From contig CANQUE010000022.1 in the NCBI GenBank assembly GCA_947626905.1, forward strand, positions 1 through 33,530: a DNA stretch of 33,530 bases. The letters run 5' to 3'. Made by a program: the position numbers and the translations under genes. This stretch comes from an uncultured Oscillospiraceae bacterium (GTDB lineage Bacteria; Bacillota; Clostridia; Oscillospirales; Oscillospiraceae). Shown piece by piece: positions 24,746 to 33,470 of this stretch. The notes under the pieces are model-generated. The model searched no databases, had not been told where the DNA came from, and saw only the letters and a list, made by a program, of their open reading frames with translations. Each line of letters starts with the position of its first letter. Within the stretch, counting starts at the first letter, position 1.

Positions 24746-24753
24746 GCTATATT
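24725..24753 (+). promoter_or_regulatory. Promoter of the S10 ribosomal operon
   Basis: TTGACG (24725-24730), 17-bp spacer, TATATT (24748-24753). Its -35 lies in the loop and left arm of the cdd terminator, and the terminator's right arm forms the spacer. Predicted start is near 24760. Confidence 0.78.
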
Positions 24754-24759
24754 ATCAAG

Positions 24760-25002
24760 GCGCGCTGCCCCGGCGGGAGCGGTGCGCCATGCGATGAACC
24801 GGGAGATTGCGCCGACGGGCGGGAACTTCCGGGGAGCAGTCCGGGGGCCGAAAGCACCGGCAGCCGAGGCAAAAGATCAAGGCGAAAGCCGAGATCGGAC
24901 GCCGGCGGCACGGGCGGCAGCAGGCCCTGGAATCGGACGGAACGGTCTTTTGTACCGCGTATATCGCCTGTAGAAAACACCGGCTGGGCCGGGTTGTTTT
25001 TT
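24760..25002 (+). promoter_or_regulatory. Structured leader of the S10 operon with internal terminator
   Basis: About 240 nt without a credible protein. Visible structure: GGCGC...GCGCC closing an inner GC hairpin (24759-24788); CCGGC...GCCGG (24857-24905) around GATC-AA-GGC-GAAA-GCC-GA-GATC (24875-24896, a GNRA loop with a symmetric internal loop). At the 3' end is AAC(A)CCGGC / GCCGGGTT followed by six T (24977-25002), a terminator. A further CGCACGG/CCGTGCG stem (25019-25055) lies before the rpsJ ribosome-binding site. The arrangement suggests attenuation, perhaps autogenous by a ribosomal protein, but I recognise no known motif. Confidence 0.6.
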
Positions 25003-25093
25003 GGAGCAGGGCCTGATACGCACGGAACAGTGTACAAAATTCCGCGCCCCGTGCGGGAAAACGTAAAACTCGTACAAAAAACGGAGGAAAACA

Positions 25094-25405
25094 ATGGCAG
25101 CGAAGAAAATGATCCGCATCCGGCTGAAGGCCTATGACCATCAGCTCATCGACAAGGCGGCCGAGACCATCGTGGAGACCGCCAAGCGCACCGAGGCCCG
25201 GGTTTCCGGCCCCATCCCTCTGCCCACCCGCAAAGAGGTGGTCACCATCCTGCGCGCCGTCCACAAAGATAAGGACAGCCGGGAGCAGTTTGAGCGCCGC
25301 ACCCACAAGCGGCTGATCGACATCATGAATCCCACCCAGAAGACAGTGGAGGCCCTGATGAGCCTGGAGCTGCCCGCCGGCGTGGAGATCGAGATCAAGC
25401 TCTGA
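25094..25405 (+). CDS. rpsJ: 30S ribosomal protein S10
   Basis: 103 residues, starting [16 protein letters not shown], with the conserved [11 protein letters not shown] loop and the [10 protein letters not shown] segment. It sits in the 30S head and in other bacteria also serves antitermination with NusB. ACGGAGGAAAACA places the ribosome-binding site 6-7 nt before the ATG. First gene of the operon, behind a long structured leader. The 97-bp gap to rplC is longer than most here and contains the hairpin GTCCGC-AAAA-GCGGAC (about 25426-25441). Confidence 0.98.
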   Translation: MAAKKMIRIRLKAYDHQLIDKAAETIVETAKRTEARVSGPIPLPTRKEVVTILRAVHKDKDSREQFERRTHKRLIDIMNPTQKTVEALMSLELPAGVEIEIKL

Positions 25406-25502
25406 TACCTTTATTTTCAACCCGCGGTCCGCAAAAGCGGACGGGTCATGTTGCGCGGCCGCCGTTACCGGCCGTCCAACCAATAACCGAAGGAGGAAAG
25501 CA

Positions 25503-26225
25503 ATGAATAAAGCCATCATTGGCAAGAAGGTCGGGATGACCCAGATCTTCGACGAGACGGGCAAGGTCGTTCCCGTCACGGTCATCGAGGCCGGCCCCTG
25601 CGTGGTCGCCCAGAAGAAGACCGTGGAGAAGGAAGGCTATGACGCCGTCCAGCTGGGCTTTGAGGACATCGCCCAGAAGAAGCTCACCAAGCCCGAGAAG
25701 GGCCACCTGGAAAAGGCCGGCGTGGAGCCGAAGAAGCACCTGCATGAGTTCAAGCTGGACAACGCCGCCGAGATGAACGTGGGCGACGTGCTGAAGGCCG
25801 ACGTGTTCGCCGAGGGCGACCACGTGGACGTCACCGGCGTCAGCAAGGGCAAGGGCTATGCCGGCGTCATCAAGCGCTGGGGCGCCCAGCGCACCCCCAC
25901 CAGCCACGGCGGCGGCCCGGTCCACCGGCACGCCGGTTCCATGGGCTCCTCCACCGATCCCTCCCGGATCTTCAAGGGAAAGATCGGCGCCGGACACATG
26001 GGCGTGGAGCAGGTCACCGTCCAGAACCTGGACGTGGTGAAAGTGGACCCTGAGATGAACATGATCGTGCTGCGCGGCGCCGTTCCCGGCCCCAAGGGCG
26101 GCATCGTCTACATCAAGTCCACCGTCAAGAAGATCGCGGAGAAGCATGCGGCGGCCGCCGTCAGCGTCAACCCCCAGAAGCAGTCCGGCCGCAACCCGCA
26201 GAAGGCCTCTGCGCGCAGCCATTGA
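25503..26225 (+). CDS. rplC: 50S ribosomal protein L3
   Basis: 240 residues, slightly longer than the usual 205-210 because of a C-terminal tail rich in Ala, Gln and basic residues (AEKHAAAAVSVNPQKQSGRNPQK). The core shows IGKKVGMTQIFDETG and the tip loop around HGGGPVHRHAGSMGSSTDPSRIFKG that reaches toward the peptidyl-transferase centre. AGGAGG lies about 8 nt upstream. Confidence 0.97.
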   Translation: MNKAIIGKKVGMTQIFDETGKVVPVTVIEAGPCVVAQKKTVEKEGYDAVQLGFEDIAQKKLTKPEKGHLEKAGVEPKKHLHEFKLDNAAEMNVGDVLKADVFAEGDHVDVTGVSKGKGYAGVIKRWGAQRTPTSHGGGPVHRHAGSMGSSTDPSRIFKGKIGAGHMGVEQVTVQNLDVVKVDPEMNMIVLRGAVPGPKGGIVYIKSTVKKIAEKHAAAAVSVNPQKQSGRNPQKASARSH

Positions 26226-26243
26226 TAGAAAGGAGAGATCGAA

Positions 26244-26867
26244 ATGCCCAAAGCGAAATTGGTCAATATGGCCGGCCAGCAGATCGGCGAGTACGAGCTC
26301 TCCGAGGCCGTTTTCGGCATCGAGCCGAATGCGTCCGTGCTGCATGACAGCGTAGTCAACTATCTGGCGAACCAGCGGCAGGGCACCCAGAGCGCTCTGA
26401 CCAAGGGCGAGGTGTCCTACACCACCAAGAAGCCCTGGCGGCAGAAGGGCACCGGCCGTGCCCGCGCCGGTTACGCCGGCGCCCCCGAGTGGCGTCACGG
26501 CGGCGTGGCCTTCGCTCCCAAGCCCCGGGATTACAGCTACACCCTCACCAAGAAGACCAAGCGTCTCGCCCTGCGCAGCGCCCTGTCCAGCAAGGCCGCC
26601 GATGAGGCCGTCGTGGTGGTGGACGGGCTGCACATGGACGAGATCAAGACCAAGACCTTCAAGTCCTTCCTGGACAAGGCCGGCATCACCGGCAAGGCCC
26701 TGGTCATCACGGAGAATGTGGATGAGAACGTGCTGAAGTCCGCCCGGAACATCGCCGGCGTGAACGTCACCACCGCCACCATCCTCTCCCCCTACACGGT
26801 CCTCTGCGGCGGCACCCTCGTGGTGGACAAGGCAGCGGTCCAGAAAATCGAGGAGGTGTTCGCCTGA
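26244..26867 (+). CDS. rplD: 50S ribosomal protein L4
   Basis: 207 residues. The long extended loop that lines the exit tunnel is visible as KKPWRQKGTGRARAGYAGAPEWRHGGVAFAPKPRDYSY. In E. coli L4 represses the S10 operon; whether it acts on the leader at 24760 here is open. AAGGAGAG precedes the start. The stop overlaps the start of rplW by one base. Confidence 0.97.
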   Translation: MPKAKLVNMAGQQIGEYELSEAVFGIEPNASVLHDSVVNYLANQRQGTQSALTKGEVSYTTKKPWRQKGTGRARAGYAGAPEWRHGGVAFAPKPRDYSYTLTKKTKRLALRSALSSKAADEAVVVVDGLHMDEIKTKTFKSFLDKAGITGKALVITENVDENVLKSARNIAGVNVTTATILSPYTVLCGGTLVVDKAAVQKIEEVFA

Positions 26868-27163
26868 TGAAATCCGCTTATGATGTCATCATCAGCCCGG
26901 TCATCACCGAGCAGTCCATGGAAGACCTGGACATCAAGAAGTACGCCTTCAAGGTGGCCAAGGACGCCAACAAGATCGAGATCAAGAAGGCCATCGAGGA
27001 GATCTTCGGCGTGACCGTCATCAAGGTCACCACCACCCACATGCGCGGCAAGACCCGCCGCCAGGGCCGGTTCCCCGAGGGCACCAGCGCCAGCTGGAAA
27101 AAGGCGGTCGTGAAGCTCTCCGCCGACTCGAAGAACATTGAGATCTTCGAAGGCATGGCGTAA
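26867..27163 (+). CDS. rplW: 50S ribosomal protein L23
   Basis: 98 residues, [16 protein letters not shown] at the start and the conserved [10 protein letters not shown] loop. It lies at the exit of the ribosomal tunnel where SRP and trigger factor dock. Its ATG shares one base with the rplD stop (TGATGA), and GAGGAGG inside the rplD end is the ribosome-binding site. Confidence 0.97.
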   Translation: MKSAYDVIISPVITEQSMEDLDIKKYAFKVAKDANKIEIKKAIEEIFGVTVIKVTTTHMRGKTRRQGRFPEGTSASWKKAVVKLSADSKNIEIFEGMA

Positions 27164-27177
27164 GGGAGGAAGAAGAA

Positions 27178-28014
27178 ATGGCTATCAAGACTTACAAACC
27201 CGTAACGCCGTCCCGCCGTCATATGACGGTGTCCGGCTTCGAGGGCGTTGAGAAGCACGTCCGTCCCGAACGGACCCTTACCGAGACCGTGAAAAAGCAC
27301 GCCGGCCGCAACAGCTATGGCCGGATCACCGTTCGCCATCACGGCGGCGGCAACAAGCAGAAGTACCGCGTCATCGACTTCAAGCGCGCCCGGGAGGGCG
27401 AGGCCGCCCAGGTCCTGCGCCTGGAGTACGACCCCAACCGCTCCGCGTTCATCGCCCTGATCCAGTACGCCGACGGCGAGAAGGCCTATATCCTGGCGCC
27501 GGCCGGCCTGAAGGCAGGCGATACCGTGGAAGCCGGTCCCGCCGCCGACATCAAGCCGGGCAACTGCCTGCCCCTGGCCAACATCCCCGTGGGTACCGTG
27601 ATCCACAACGTGGAGATGTACCCCGGCAAGGGCGCGCAGCTCGTCCGCTCCGCCGGCAACGCCGCCCAGCTGATGGCCAAAGAAGGGAATATGGCCACCA
27701 TCCGTATGCCCTCCGGCGAGATGCGCAAGATCCGCCTGGAGTGCCGGGCGACCGTGGGCCAGGTGGGCAACACCGACCACGCCAACGTGGCCATCGGCAA
27801 GGCCGGACGCAAGCGCCACATGGGCTGGCGGCCCACGGTCCGCGGCTCCGTCATGAACCCGGTGGACCACCCCCACGGCGGCGGCGAGGGCAAGGCGCCC
27901 ATCGGCCGTCCCGGTCCTGTGACCCCTTGGGGCAAGCCCACTCTCGGCTATAAGACGCGCAAGAAGAAGAACGCCTCCGATAAGTTCATCGTCAAGCGCC
28001 GCAACGCCAAATAA
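27178..28014 (+). CDS. rplB: 50S ribosomal protein L2
   Basis: 278 residues, normal length. Landmarks are [38 protein letters not shown] in segments, and [15 protein letters not shown], which carries the conserved His near the peptidyl-transferase centre. GGGAGGAAGAAG lies just before the ATG. Confidence 0.98.
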   Translation: MAIKTYKPVTPSRRHMTVSGFEGVEKHVRPERTLTETVKKHAGRNSYGRITVRHHGGGNKQKYRVIDFKRAREGEAAQVLRLEYDPNRSAFIALIQYADGEKAYILAPAGLKAGDTVEAGPAADIKPGNCLPLANIPVGTVIHNVEMYPGKGAQLVRSAGNAAQLMAKEGNMATIRMPSGEMRKIRLECRATVGQVGNTDHANVAIGKAGRKRHMGWRPTVRGSVMNPVDHPHGGGEGKAPIGRPGPVTPWGKPTLGYKTRKKKNASDKFIVKRRNAK

Positions 28015-28026
28015 GGAGGGAAGAAC

Positions 28027-28296
28027 ATGTCAAGAAGCATCAAGAAAGGCCCGTTCGCCGCGCCCGAGCTGCTGAAGAGGGTCGACGAGCTGAACAAGAC
28101 TGGCGAAAAGAAGGTCCTGAAGACCTGGAGCCGCGCTTCCACCATCTTCCCCTCCTTCGTCGGTCACACCATCGCCGTCCACGACGGCCGCCGTCATGTC
28201 CCCGTGTACGTCACGGAGGATATGGTGGGCCACAAGCTGGGCGAGTTTGCTCCCACGCGGACCTTCCGGGGCCACGCTGGCAGCAAGACCAAGTAA
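28027..28296 (+). CDS. rpsS: 30S ribosomal protein S19
   Basis: 89 residues, starting [16 protein letters not shown], with [20 protein letters not shown] and the [14 protein letters not shown] end. It binds the 30S head with S13. The ribosome-binding site is AAGGAGGG, 12 nt after the rplB stop. Confidence 0.98.
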   Translation: MSRSIKKGPFAAPELLKRVDELNKTGEKKVLKTWSRASTIFPSFVGHTIAVHDGRRHVPVYVTEDMVGHKLGEFAPTRTFRGHAGSKTK

Positions 28297-28308
28297 GGGG
28301 GAGCAGAC

Positions 28309-28644
28309 ATGGAAGCAACTGCGAAAGCGAAGTATATCCGCATTTCTCCCCGCAAAGTGCAGATCGTGTGTGAGCTGATCAAAGGCAAGCCCACCAAGTA
28401 TGCGGAGGCGATCTTGAAGGCGACCCCCAAGTCCGCCAGCGAGCCGCTTTTGAAACTGCTCAAGAGCGCCTGCGCCAACGCGGAGAACAACTATGAGATG
28501 GACCCGGACAACCTGGTGATCACCGAGTGTGTCGCCTGCGCCGGCCCCATCCTCAAGCGGGGCCAGCCCCGTGCTCACGGCCGTATGTACCGCATCAACA
28601 AGCGCACCAGCCACATCACGCTGACCGTGGCTGAGAAGGAATAA
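28309..28644 (+). CDS. rplV: 50S ribosomal protein L22
   Basis: 111 residues. [19 protein letters not shown] near the N-terminus and the tunnel hairpin around [20 protein letters not shown]. This loop is where macrolide-resistance changes occur in other bacteria; it looks unmodified. Ribosome-binding site GGGGGAG. Confidence 0.97.
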   Translation: MEATAKAKYIRISPRKVQIVCELIKGKPTKYAEAILKATPKSASEPLLKLLKSACANAENNYEMDPDNLVITECVACAGPILKRGQPRAHGRMYRINKRTSHITLTVAEKE

Positions 28645-28661
28645 GGGAGGAGGCAGGATAA

Positions 28662-29576
28662 ATGGGACAGAAAGTTCATCCCCACGGCATGCGCGTGGGC
28701 GTCATCAAGGATTGGGATTCCCGCTGGTATGCCCGCGCCGATAAGGTGGGCGACCTGATCGTCGAGGATTACAAGATCCGCAACTACCTGAAAAAGGCCC
28801 TTTACTCCGCCGGCGTCCCCACCATCGAGATCGAGCGCGACAGCGCCAAGGTCCGCATCTTCATCCACTGCTCCCGCCCCGGCGTCGTGATCGGCAAGGG
28901 CGGCGCGGAGATCGAGCGGCTGCGCCAGGAAGTGGAGAAGCTGATCGGCAAGCCGGTGGCCCTGTCCATCGTGGAAGTGCGCACCCCCGACACCAACGCC
29001 CAGCTGGTGGCCGAGAACATCGCCGCCCAGCTGGAGAAGCGCATCGGCTTCCGCCGGGCCATGAAGAACGCCATCGGCCGGGCCATGCGTATGGGCGCCA
29101 AGGGCATCAAGGTCATGTGTGCCGGCCGTCTGGGCGGCGCCGAGATCGCCCGCTCCGAGAGCTATCATGAGGGCACCATCCCCCTGCAGACCATCCGTGC
29201 CGACATCGACTACGGCTTCGCCGAGGCGGCCACCACTTACGGCCGCGTGGGCGTGAAGGTCTGGATCTACAAGGGCGAGGTCCTCACCACCACGCTGCGC
29301 ACCAGTCCCCGGGTCATGGACATGAACCGCCGGGACGACCGGCGCCGCGACCGCCGGAACGACCGGGGCCGTGACCGCCGGAACGACCGCCAGGGCGGCG
29401 GCTACAACCGGGATAACCGCCAGGGCGGCTATAACCGGGACAACCGCCAGGGCGGCGGCTACAACCGGGACAACCGTCAGGGCGGCTACAGCCGCGACAA
29501 CAGCCGTCCGGGCGCTCCCCGCCCCGCGGCTCCCCGTCCGGCTGCCCCTGCTCCCAAGGAAGGAGGCAACGCATAA
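28662..29576 (+). CDS. rpsC: 30S ribosomal protein S3 with long disordered C-terminal extension
   Basis: 304 residues, about 85 more than the usual 215-220. Residues 1 to about 222 are a normal S3: [20 protein letters not shown], the KH domain with [13 protein letters not shown], and the S3 C-terminal domain ending VWIYKGEVL. Residues 223-304 (29328-29573) are low-complexity: first Arg/Asp-rich ([16 protein letters not shown]), then four repeats of the type YNRDNRQGG(G), then a Pro/Ala tail. The repeat units are 27-30 nt and nearly identical at DNA level. The extension resembles RGG-type RNA-binding tails. S3 lines the mRNA entry channel, so the tail would project there. The stop overlaps the rplP start. 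Confidence 0.97.
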   Translation: MGQKVHPHGMRVGVIKDWDSRWYARADKVGDLIVEDYKIRNYLKKALYSAGVPTIEIERDSAKVRIFIHCSRPGVVIGKGGAEIERLRQEVEKLIGKPVALSIVEVRTPDTNAQLVAENIAAQLEKRIGFRRAMKNAIGRAMRMGAKGIKVMCAGRLGGAEIARSESYHEGTIPLQTIRADIDYGFAEAATTYGRVGVKVWIYKGEVLTTTLRTSPRVMDMNRRDDRRRDRRNDRGRDRRNDRQGGGYNRDNRQGGYNRDNRQGGGYNRDNRQGGYSRDNSRPGAPRPAAPRPAAPAPKEGGNA

Positions 29577-30025
29577 TGCTGATGCCGAAACGTGTGAAAT
29601 ACCGCCGCGTCCAGCGCGGCCGTATGCGGGGCAAGGCCTCCCGCGGCAATTTCGTCGCCTACGGCGATTACGGCATGGTCGCTACCGAGCCCTGCTGGAT
29701 CACCGCCAACCAGATCGAGGCCGCCCGTGTGGCCATCAACCGTTACCTGAAGCGCGGCGGACAGGTCTGGATCAAGATCTTCCCCGACAAGCCTGTTACG
29801 AAGAAGCCGGCTGAGACCCGTATGGGTTCCGGCAAGGGCGCTCCGGAGTTCTGGGTCGCCGTGGTCAAGCCTGGCCGCGTGCTGTTCGAGATCGCCGGTG
29901 TGGACGAGGCCACGGCCCGCGAGGCCATCCGCCTTGCCAGCCACAAGCTGCCCTGCAAGACCAAATTCATCGCCCGCGAGGGTGTCGCGGCCGAGGAGAC
30001 TGGAGGCGAAGCAGATGAAGGCTGA
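29576..30025 (+). CDS. rplP: 50S ribosomal protein L16
   Basis: 149 residues. [20 protein letters not shown] start, conserved [32 protein letters not shown] in segments. Contacts the A-site tRNA elbow region. Its ATG shares a base with the rpsC stop, with AAGGAGG inside the rpsC end as ribosome-binding site. The end overlaps rpmC by 11 nt. Confidence 0.97.
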   Translation: MLMPKRVKYRRVQRGRMRGKASRGNFVAYGDYGMVATEPCWITANQIEAARVAINRYLKRGGQVWIKIFPDKPVTKKPAETRMGSGKGAPEFWVAVVKPGRVLFEIAGVDEATAREAIRLASHKLPCKTKFIAREGVAAEETGGEADEG

Positions 30026-30206
30026 AGAGATACGCTCCCTGTCTGTGACCGAGCTGGAGGGTAAGCTCGCTGAGCTCAAGAAGGACCTTTTCATGCTCCG
30101 CATGCAGCACGCCACCAATCATCTTGACAACCCCCTGAAGATCCCCGCTGTCCGCCGGGATATCGCCCGGGTCAAGACCGTGATCCGTGAGAAGAAGGAG
30201 GCTTGA
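30015..30206 (+). CDS. rpmC: 50S ribosomal protein L29
   Basis: 63 residues, [31 protein letters not shown] in segments, a two-helix hairpin protein near the tunnel exit. The true start is the ATG at 30015 within the end of rplP, preceded by TGGAGG; longer open frames upstream are only antiframes of rplP. Confidence 0.96.
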   Translation: MKAEEIRSLSVTELEGKLAELKKDLFMLRMQHATNHLDNPLKIPAVRRDIARVKTVIREKKEA

Positions 30207-30208
30207 AG

Positions 30209-30472
30209 ATGAGCGAAGTGAGAACGAGCACCAGAAAGACCCGCGTGGGCAAGGTCGTGTCCGACAAGATGGACAAGACCGTGGTCGTCATCGTGGAGGA
30301 CCGGGTCGCCCACAAGCAGTATAACAAGATCATCGGACGTACCTACCGCCTGAAGGCCCACGACGAGAACAACGAGTGCGGCGTCGGCGACCGCGTCCGG
30401 GTGATGGAGACCCGCCCCCTCAGCCGCGACAAGCGCTGGCGCGTGGTGGAGATCATCGAAAAAGCGAAGTAA
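30209..30472 (+). CDS. rpsQ: 30S ribosomal protein S17
   Basis: 87 residues, with the conserved [18 protein letters not shown] and the [24 protein letters not shown] end. I choose the ATG at 30209 rather than the TTG at 30203: AAGGAGG lies 7 nt before the ATG. The gene begins 2 nt after the rpmC stop. Confidence 0.97.
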   Translation: MSEVRTSTRKTRVGKVVSDKMDKTVVVIVEDRVAHKQYNKIIGRTYRLKAHDENNECGVGDRVRVMETRPLSRDKRWRVVEIIEKAK

Positions 30473-30484
30473 GGAGGCGTCGAA

Positions 30485-30853
30485 ATGATACAGGCTGAAT
30501 CCTATCTCAAGGTAGCCGACAACACCGGCGCCAAGGAGATCAAGACCATCCGCGTTCTGGGCGGTTCCCGCCGGAAGTACGGCAACATCGGCGATGTGAT
30601 CGTCGCTTCCGTGCGCAAGGCGGCCCCCGGCGGCAGCGTGAAGAAAGGCGACGTGGTCAAGGCCGTTATCGTGCGCACCGCCAGCGGCGTGCGCCGGGCC
30701 GACGGGACCTATGTCCGTTTCGACGAGAATGCCGCCGTGCTGATCCGCGAGGATGGCAACCCCACCGGGACCCGTATTTTTGGACCGGTCGCCCGTGAGC
30801 TGCGGGATAAGGATTATATGAAGATCCTCTCCCTGGCCCCGGAAGTGATTTAA
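30485..30853 (+). CDS. rplN: 50S ribosomal protein L14
   Basis: 122 residues, exactly the family length. [19 protein letters not shown] at the start, and the conserved [25 protein letters not shown] end in segments. AAGGAGG precedes the ATG. First gene of what is the spc operon in E. coli, but here no promoter or terminator separates it from the S10 genes. Confidence 0.98.
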   Translation: MIQAESYLKVADNTGAKEIKTIRVLGGSRRKYGNIGDVIVASVRKAAPGGSVKKGDVVKAVIVRTASGVRRADGTYVRFDENAAVLIREDGNPTGTRIFGPVARELRDKDYMKILSLAPEVI

Positions 30854-30866
30854 GGAGGCGGTCGGA

Positions 30867-31172
30867 ATGGAGATCCGTAGAGACGATACCGTTATCGTCC
30901 TGTCCGGCAAGGACAAGGGCAAGAAGGGCAAGGTCCTTAAGGCTGACCCCAAGGGCGGCAAGGTGATCGTGGCCGGCGTCAACGTGGCCAGCCGTCACCG
31001 CAAGCCCCGCAATCAGCAGGAAGAGGGCGGCATCATCAAGATGGAGACCCCCATCTATGCCTGCAAGGTACAGGTCGTCTGCCCCAAGTGCGGCAAGTCC
31101 ACCCGCGTGGGCCATGCCGACAAGAATGGCAAGAGCGTCCGTGTCTGCCGCAAGTGCGGCGCGGAGCTGTAA
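30867..31172 (+). CDS. rplX: 50S ribosomal protein L24 (zinc-ribbon form)
   Basis: 101 residues. The KOW motif is visible in [17 protein letters not shown]. Unlike Bacillus L24, the C-terminal part carries four Cys as CPKCG and CRKCG, a probable zinc ribbon. AAGGAGG precedes the ATG. Confidence 0.97.
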   Translation: MEIRRDDTVIVLSGKDKGKKGKVLKADPKGGKVIVAGVNVASRHRKPRNQQEEGGIIKMETPIYACKVQVVCPKCGKSTRVGHADKNGKSVRVCRKCGAEL

Positions 31173-31185
31173 GGAGGAGGAAGCA

Positions 31186-31725
31186 ATGGCCAGACTGAAA
31201 GAAATGTATGTCAATGAGGTCGCTCCCGCCCTCATGCAGAAGTTCCAGTACAAATCCTCCATGCAGATCCCCCGCCTGGACAAGATCGTGGTGAGCGTGG
31301 GCTGCGGCGACTGCAAGGACAACGCCAAGGCGCTGGACAACGTCATCAAGGAGATCACCGCTCTCACCGGCCAGAAGGCCGTGGCCACCACCGCCCGCAA
31401 GTCCATCGCCAACTTCAAGCTGCGCGAGGGCATGAAGGTGGGCGTGAAGGTCACCCTCCGCCAGGAGCGGATGTGGGAGTTTTTGGACCGGCTGTTCAAC
31501 GTGGCGCTGCCCCGGGTCCGCGACTTCCGCGGCATCAGCCCGGACGCCTTCGACGGCCGCGGCAACTACTCCCTCGGTCTGAAGGAGCAGATCATCTTCC
31601 CGGAGATCGATTACGATAAGATCGAAAAGCTCCGCGGCATGAACATCGCCATCTGCACCACCGCCAAGACCGACGAAGAGGCCCGGGAGTTCCTGAAGCT
31701 CATGGGCGCGCCGTTTGCAGGCTAA
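31186..31725 (+). CDS. rplE: 50S ribosomal protein L5
   Basis: 179 residues, [20 protein letters not shown] start, the conserved [24 protein letters not shown] in segments, and [19 protein letters not shown]. Binds 5S rRNA. The ATG at 31186 follows AAGGAGGAGG; the longer frame from 31057 is only an antiframe of rplX. Confidence 0.97.
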   Translation: MARLKEMYVNEVAPALMQKFQYKSSMQIPRLDKIVVSVGCGDCKDNAKALDNVIKEITALTGQKAVATTARKSIANFKLREGMKVGVKVTLRQERMWEFLDRLFNVALPRVRDFRGISPDAFDGRGNYSLGLKEQIIFPEIDYDKIEKLRGMNIAICTTAKTDEEAREFLKLMGAPFAG

Positions 31726-31739
31726 GGAGGAGAAACGTA

Positions 31740-31925
31740 ATGGCTAAACTTTCTATGAAGCTCAAGCAGCAGGCTCCGGCGAAGTTTTCCACCCGGAAGT
31801 ATAACCGCTGCAAGATCTGCGGCCGTCCCCACGCCTATCTGCGGAATTACGGCATCTGCCGTATCTGCTTCCGCAATCTGGCTTATAAGGGCCAGATCCC
31901 CGGTGTGCGCAAGGCTTCCTGGTAA
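31740..31925 (+). CDS. rpsZ: 30S ribosomal protein S14, type Z
   Basis: 61 residues, the short zinc-binding S14 with CKICG and CRICF Cys pairs, ending GVRKASW. AAGGAGG lies 8 nt before the ATG. After its stop comes a 199-nt structured spacer, unusual at this place in the operon. Confidence 0.97.
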   Translation: MAKLSMKLKQQAPAKFSTRKYNRCKICGRPHAYLRNYGICRICFRNLAYKGQIPGVRKASW

Positions 31926-32124
31926 AGCCGAACGGGACGAATCCATGTCCCCAGGGCCGGAAAATCCGGCCCTGGGAACAGACGTGTTTTCAGGTATTGA
32001 GCCCCGAGGGGTCGGGGCTTGGTATACAACACCGTGAAAGGCCGAGCTTCAATCGCGTATTGACCCGGAACCTCACGGCATCCACCGCCATAGGGCGGTA
32101 ACTCTGAATGAAGGAGGAACATCC
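31926..32124 (+). promoter_or_regulatory. Long structured spacer between rpsZ and rpsH
   Basis: About 199 nt without a gene, where operon neighbours are mostly 9-18 nt apart. Four structures are visible. A perfect 12-bp hairpin CCCAGGGCCGGA/TCCGGCCCTGGG (31950-31976). AGCCCCGA/TCGGGGCT (32000-32019), extended by GTAT/ATAC. An element closed by CCGTGA/TCACGG (32032-32078) around TCAAT-CGCGT-ATTGA. A short ACCGCC/GGCGGT hairpin (32084-32099) just before the rpsH ribosome-binding site. No T run, and no promoter I trust. Possibly a regulatory or processing site. Confidence 0.6.
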
Positions 32125-32523
32125 ATGCAGATCACTGACCCCATCGCAGATATGCTGACCCGCATCCGCAACGCCGGAACGGCCAAGCATGAGACCGTGG
32201 ACGTGCCCGCGTCCAAAATGAAGAAGGCCATCGCCGATATACTCCTCAACGAGGGCTATATCAAGAGCTATCAGCTCGTGGACGACGGCACCCAGGGCGT
32301 CATCCGCATCACCCTCAAGTACCTCCCCGGCAAGGAGAAGGCCATCACCGGCCTGCGCCGCGTGTCCAAGCCCGGCCTCCGGGTCTACGCCGGGGCCGAC
32401 GAGCTGCCCCGCGTGCTGCGCGGTCTGGGCATCGCCATCATCTCCACCTCCAAGGGCATCATGACCGACAAGGAAGCCCGCAAGCTCCATGTCGGCGGCG
32501 AAGTCCTGGCGTTCGTGTGGTAA
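32125..32523 (+). CDS. rpsH: 30S ribosomal protein S8
   Basis: 132 residues, [17 protein letters not shown] start, ending [31 protein letters not shown] in segments. In E. coli S8 represses the spc operon by binding mRNA near rplE, so the structured spacer just before this gene is a natural candidate for an S8 target here. AAGGAGG precedes the ATG. Confidence 0.98.
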   Translation: MQITDPIADMLTRIRNAGTAKHETVDVPASKMKKAIADILLNEGYIKSYQLVDDGTQGVIRITLKYLPGKEKAITGLRRVSKPGLRVYAGADELPRVLRGLGIAIISTSKGIMTDKEARKLHVGGEVLAFVW

Positions 32524-32536
32524 GGAGGTAGCTGGA

Positions 32537-33079
32537 ATGTCTAGAATCGGCAGAGCGCCTGTCGCCATCCCCGCTGGCGTCACCGTCACGGTGGGCGAAG
32601 GCAACGAGATCACCGTCAAGGGCCCCAAGGGCACCCTTACCCAGACCATTTCCCCCGCGATGACCGTCGAGGTTGACGGCGCCGTGCTGCACGTCAAGCG
32701 CCCCGACGACGAGGCCATGAGCCGCTCCGTGCACGGCCTGACCCGCACCCTGATCCACAACATGGTGGTGGGTGTGACCGAGGGCTTCTCCAAGACTCTG
32801 GAGATCAACGGCGTGGGCTACCGTGCCGCCAAGGAGGGCAAGAATCTGGTGATGAACCTGGGCTACAGCCATCAGGTCATCGTCCCCGACACCGAGGACA
32901 TCACCACCGAGGTCCCCAACCCCAACCAGGTCATCGTCAAGGGTATCGACAAACAGAAGGTCGGCCAGTTTGCGGCCGATGTCCGCGGCAAGCGTCCGCC
33001 TGAGCCCTACAAGGGCAAGGGCATCAAGTACGCCGACGAGGTCATCATCCGCAAGGAAGGCAAGACCGGCGCGAAATAA
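32537..33079 (+). CDS. rplF: 50S ribosomal protein L6
   Basis: 180 residues, [17 protein letters not shown] start, two similar domains and the conserved [25 protein letters not shown] stretch in segments. The ATG at 32537 follows AAGGAGG; the open frame extending to 32489 is the tail of rpsH read in another frame. Confidence 0.98.
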   Translation: MSRIGRAPVAIPAGVTVTVGEGNEITVKGPKGTLTQTISPAMTVEVDGAVLHVKRPDDEAMSRSVHGLTRTLIHNMVVGVTEGFSKTLEINGVGYRAAKEGKNLVMNLGYSHQVIVPDTEDITTEVPNPNQVIVKGIDKQKVGQFAADVRGKRPPEPYKGKGIKYADEVIIRKEGKTGAK

Positions 33080-33094
33080 GGGAGGTGTGCTTAA

Positions 33095-33454
33095 ATGGTT
33101 TCAAGACCCGATACGAAGGCAAAGCGTGACAGACGTCACTCTCGTCTGCGCTTCAAGATCAAAGGCACGCCTGAGCGTCCCCGTCTTTGCGTCTTCCGCA
33201 GCGAAAAACACATTTACGCCCAGGTCATCGACGACGTGGCCGGCAAGACCCTGGCGGCCGCTGCCAGCAACGAGAAGGACTTCGAGGGCGTGGGCTCCAA
33301 CCAGGAGGCCGCCAAAAAGGTGGGCAAGATGGTTGCCGAGCGTGCCGTCAAGGCCGGCGTGGAGACCGTGGTCTTCGACCGCGGAGGCTATGTCTATCAT
33401 GGCCGCGTGCAGGCCCTGGCTGAGGGCGCCCGCGAGGGCGGCCTGAAATTCTAA
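33095..33454 (+). CDS. rplR: 50S ribosomal protein L18
   Basis: 119 residues, [24 protein letters not shown] in segments, [20 protein letters not shown] and [24 protein letters not shown]. Binds 5S rRNA with L5. GGGAGG precedes the ATG. Confidence 0.98.
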   Translation: MVSRPDTKAKRDRRHSRLRFKIKGTPERPRLCVFRSEKHIYAQVIDDVAGKTLAAAASNEKDFEGVGSNQEAAKKVGKMVAERAVKAGVETVVFDRGGYVYHGRVQALAEGAREGGLKF

Positions 33455-33470
33455 GGGAGGAGGAAACGAA

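Noticed and set aside
24679-25137. 152-codon ORF across the S10 leader
   Set aside because: Crosses a terminator and the promoter, has compositional bias and overlaps rpsJ in another frame.
25406-25502. Regulatory element between rpsJ and rplC
   Set aside because: One fair hairpin but no terminator, promoter or alternative pairing; noted under rpsJ only.
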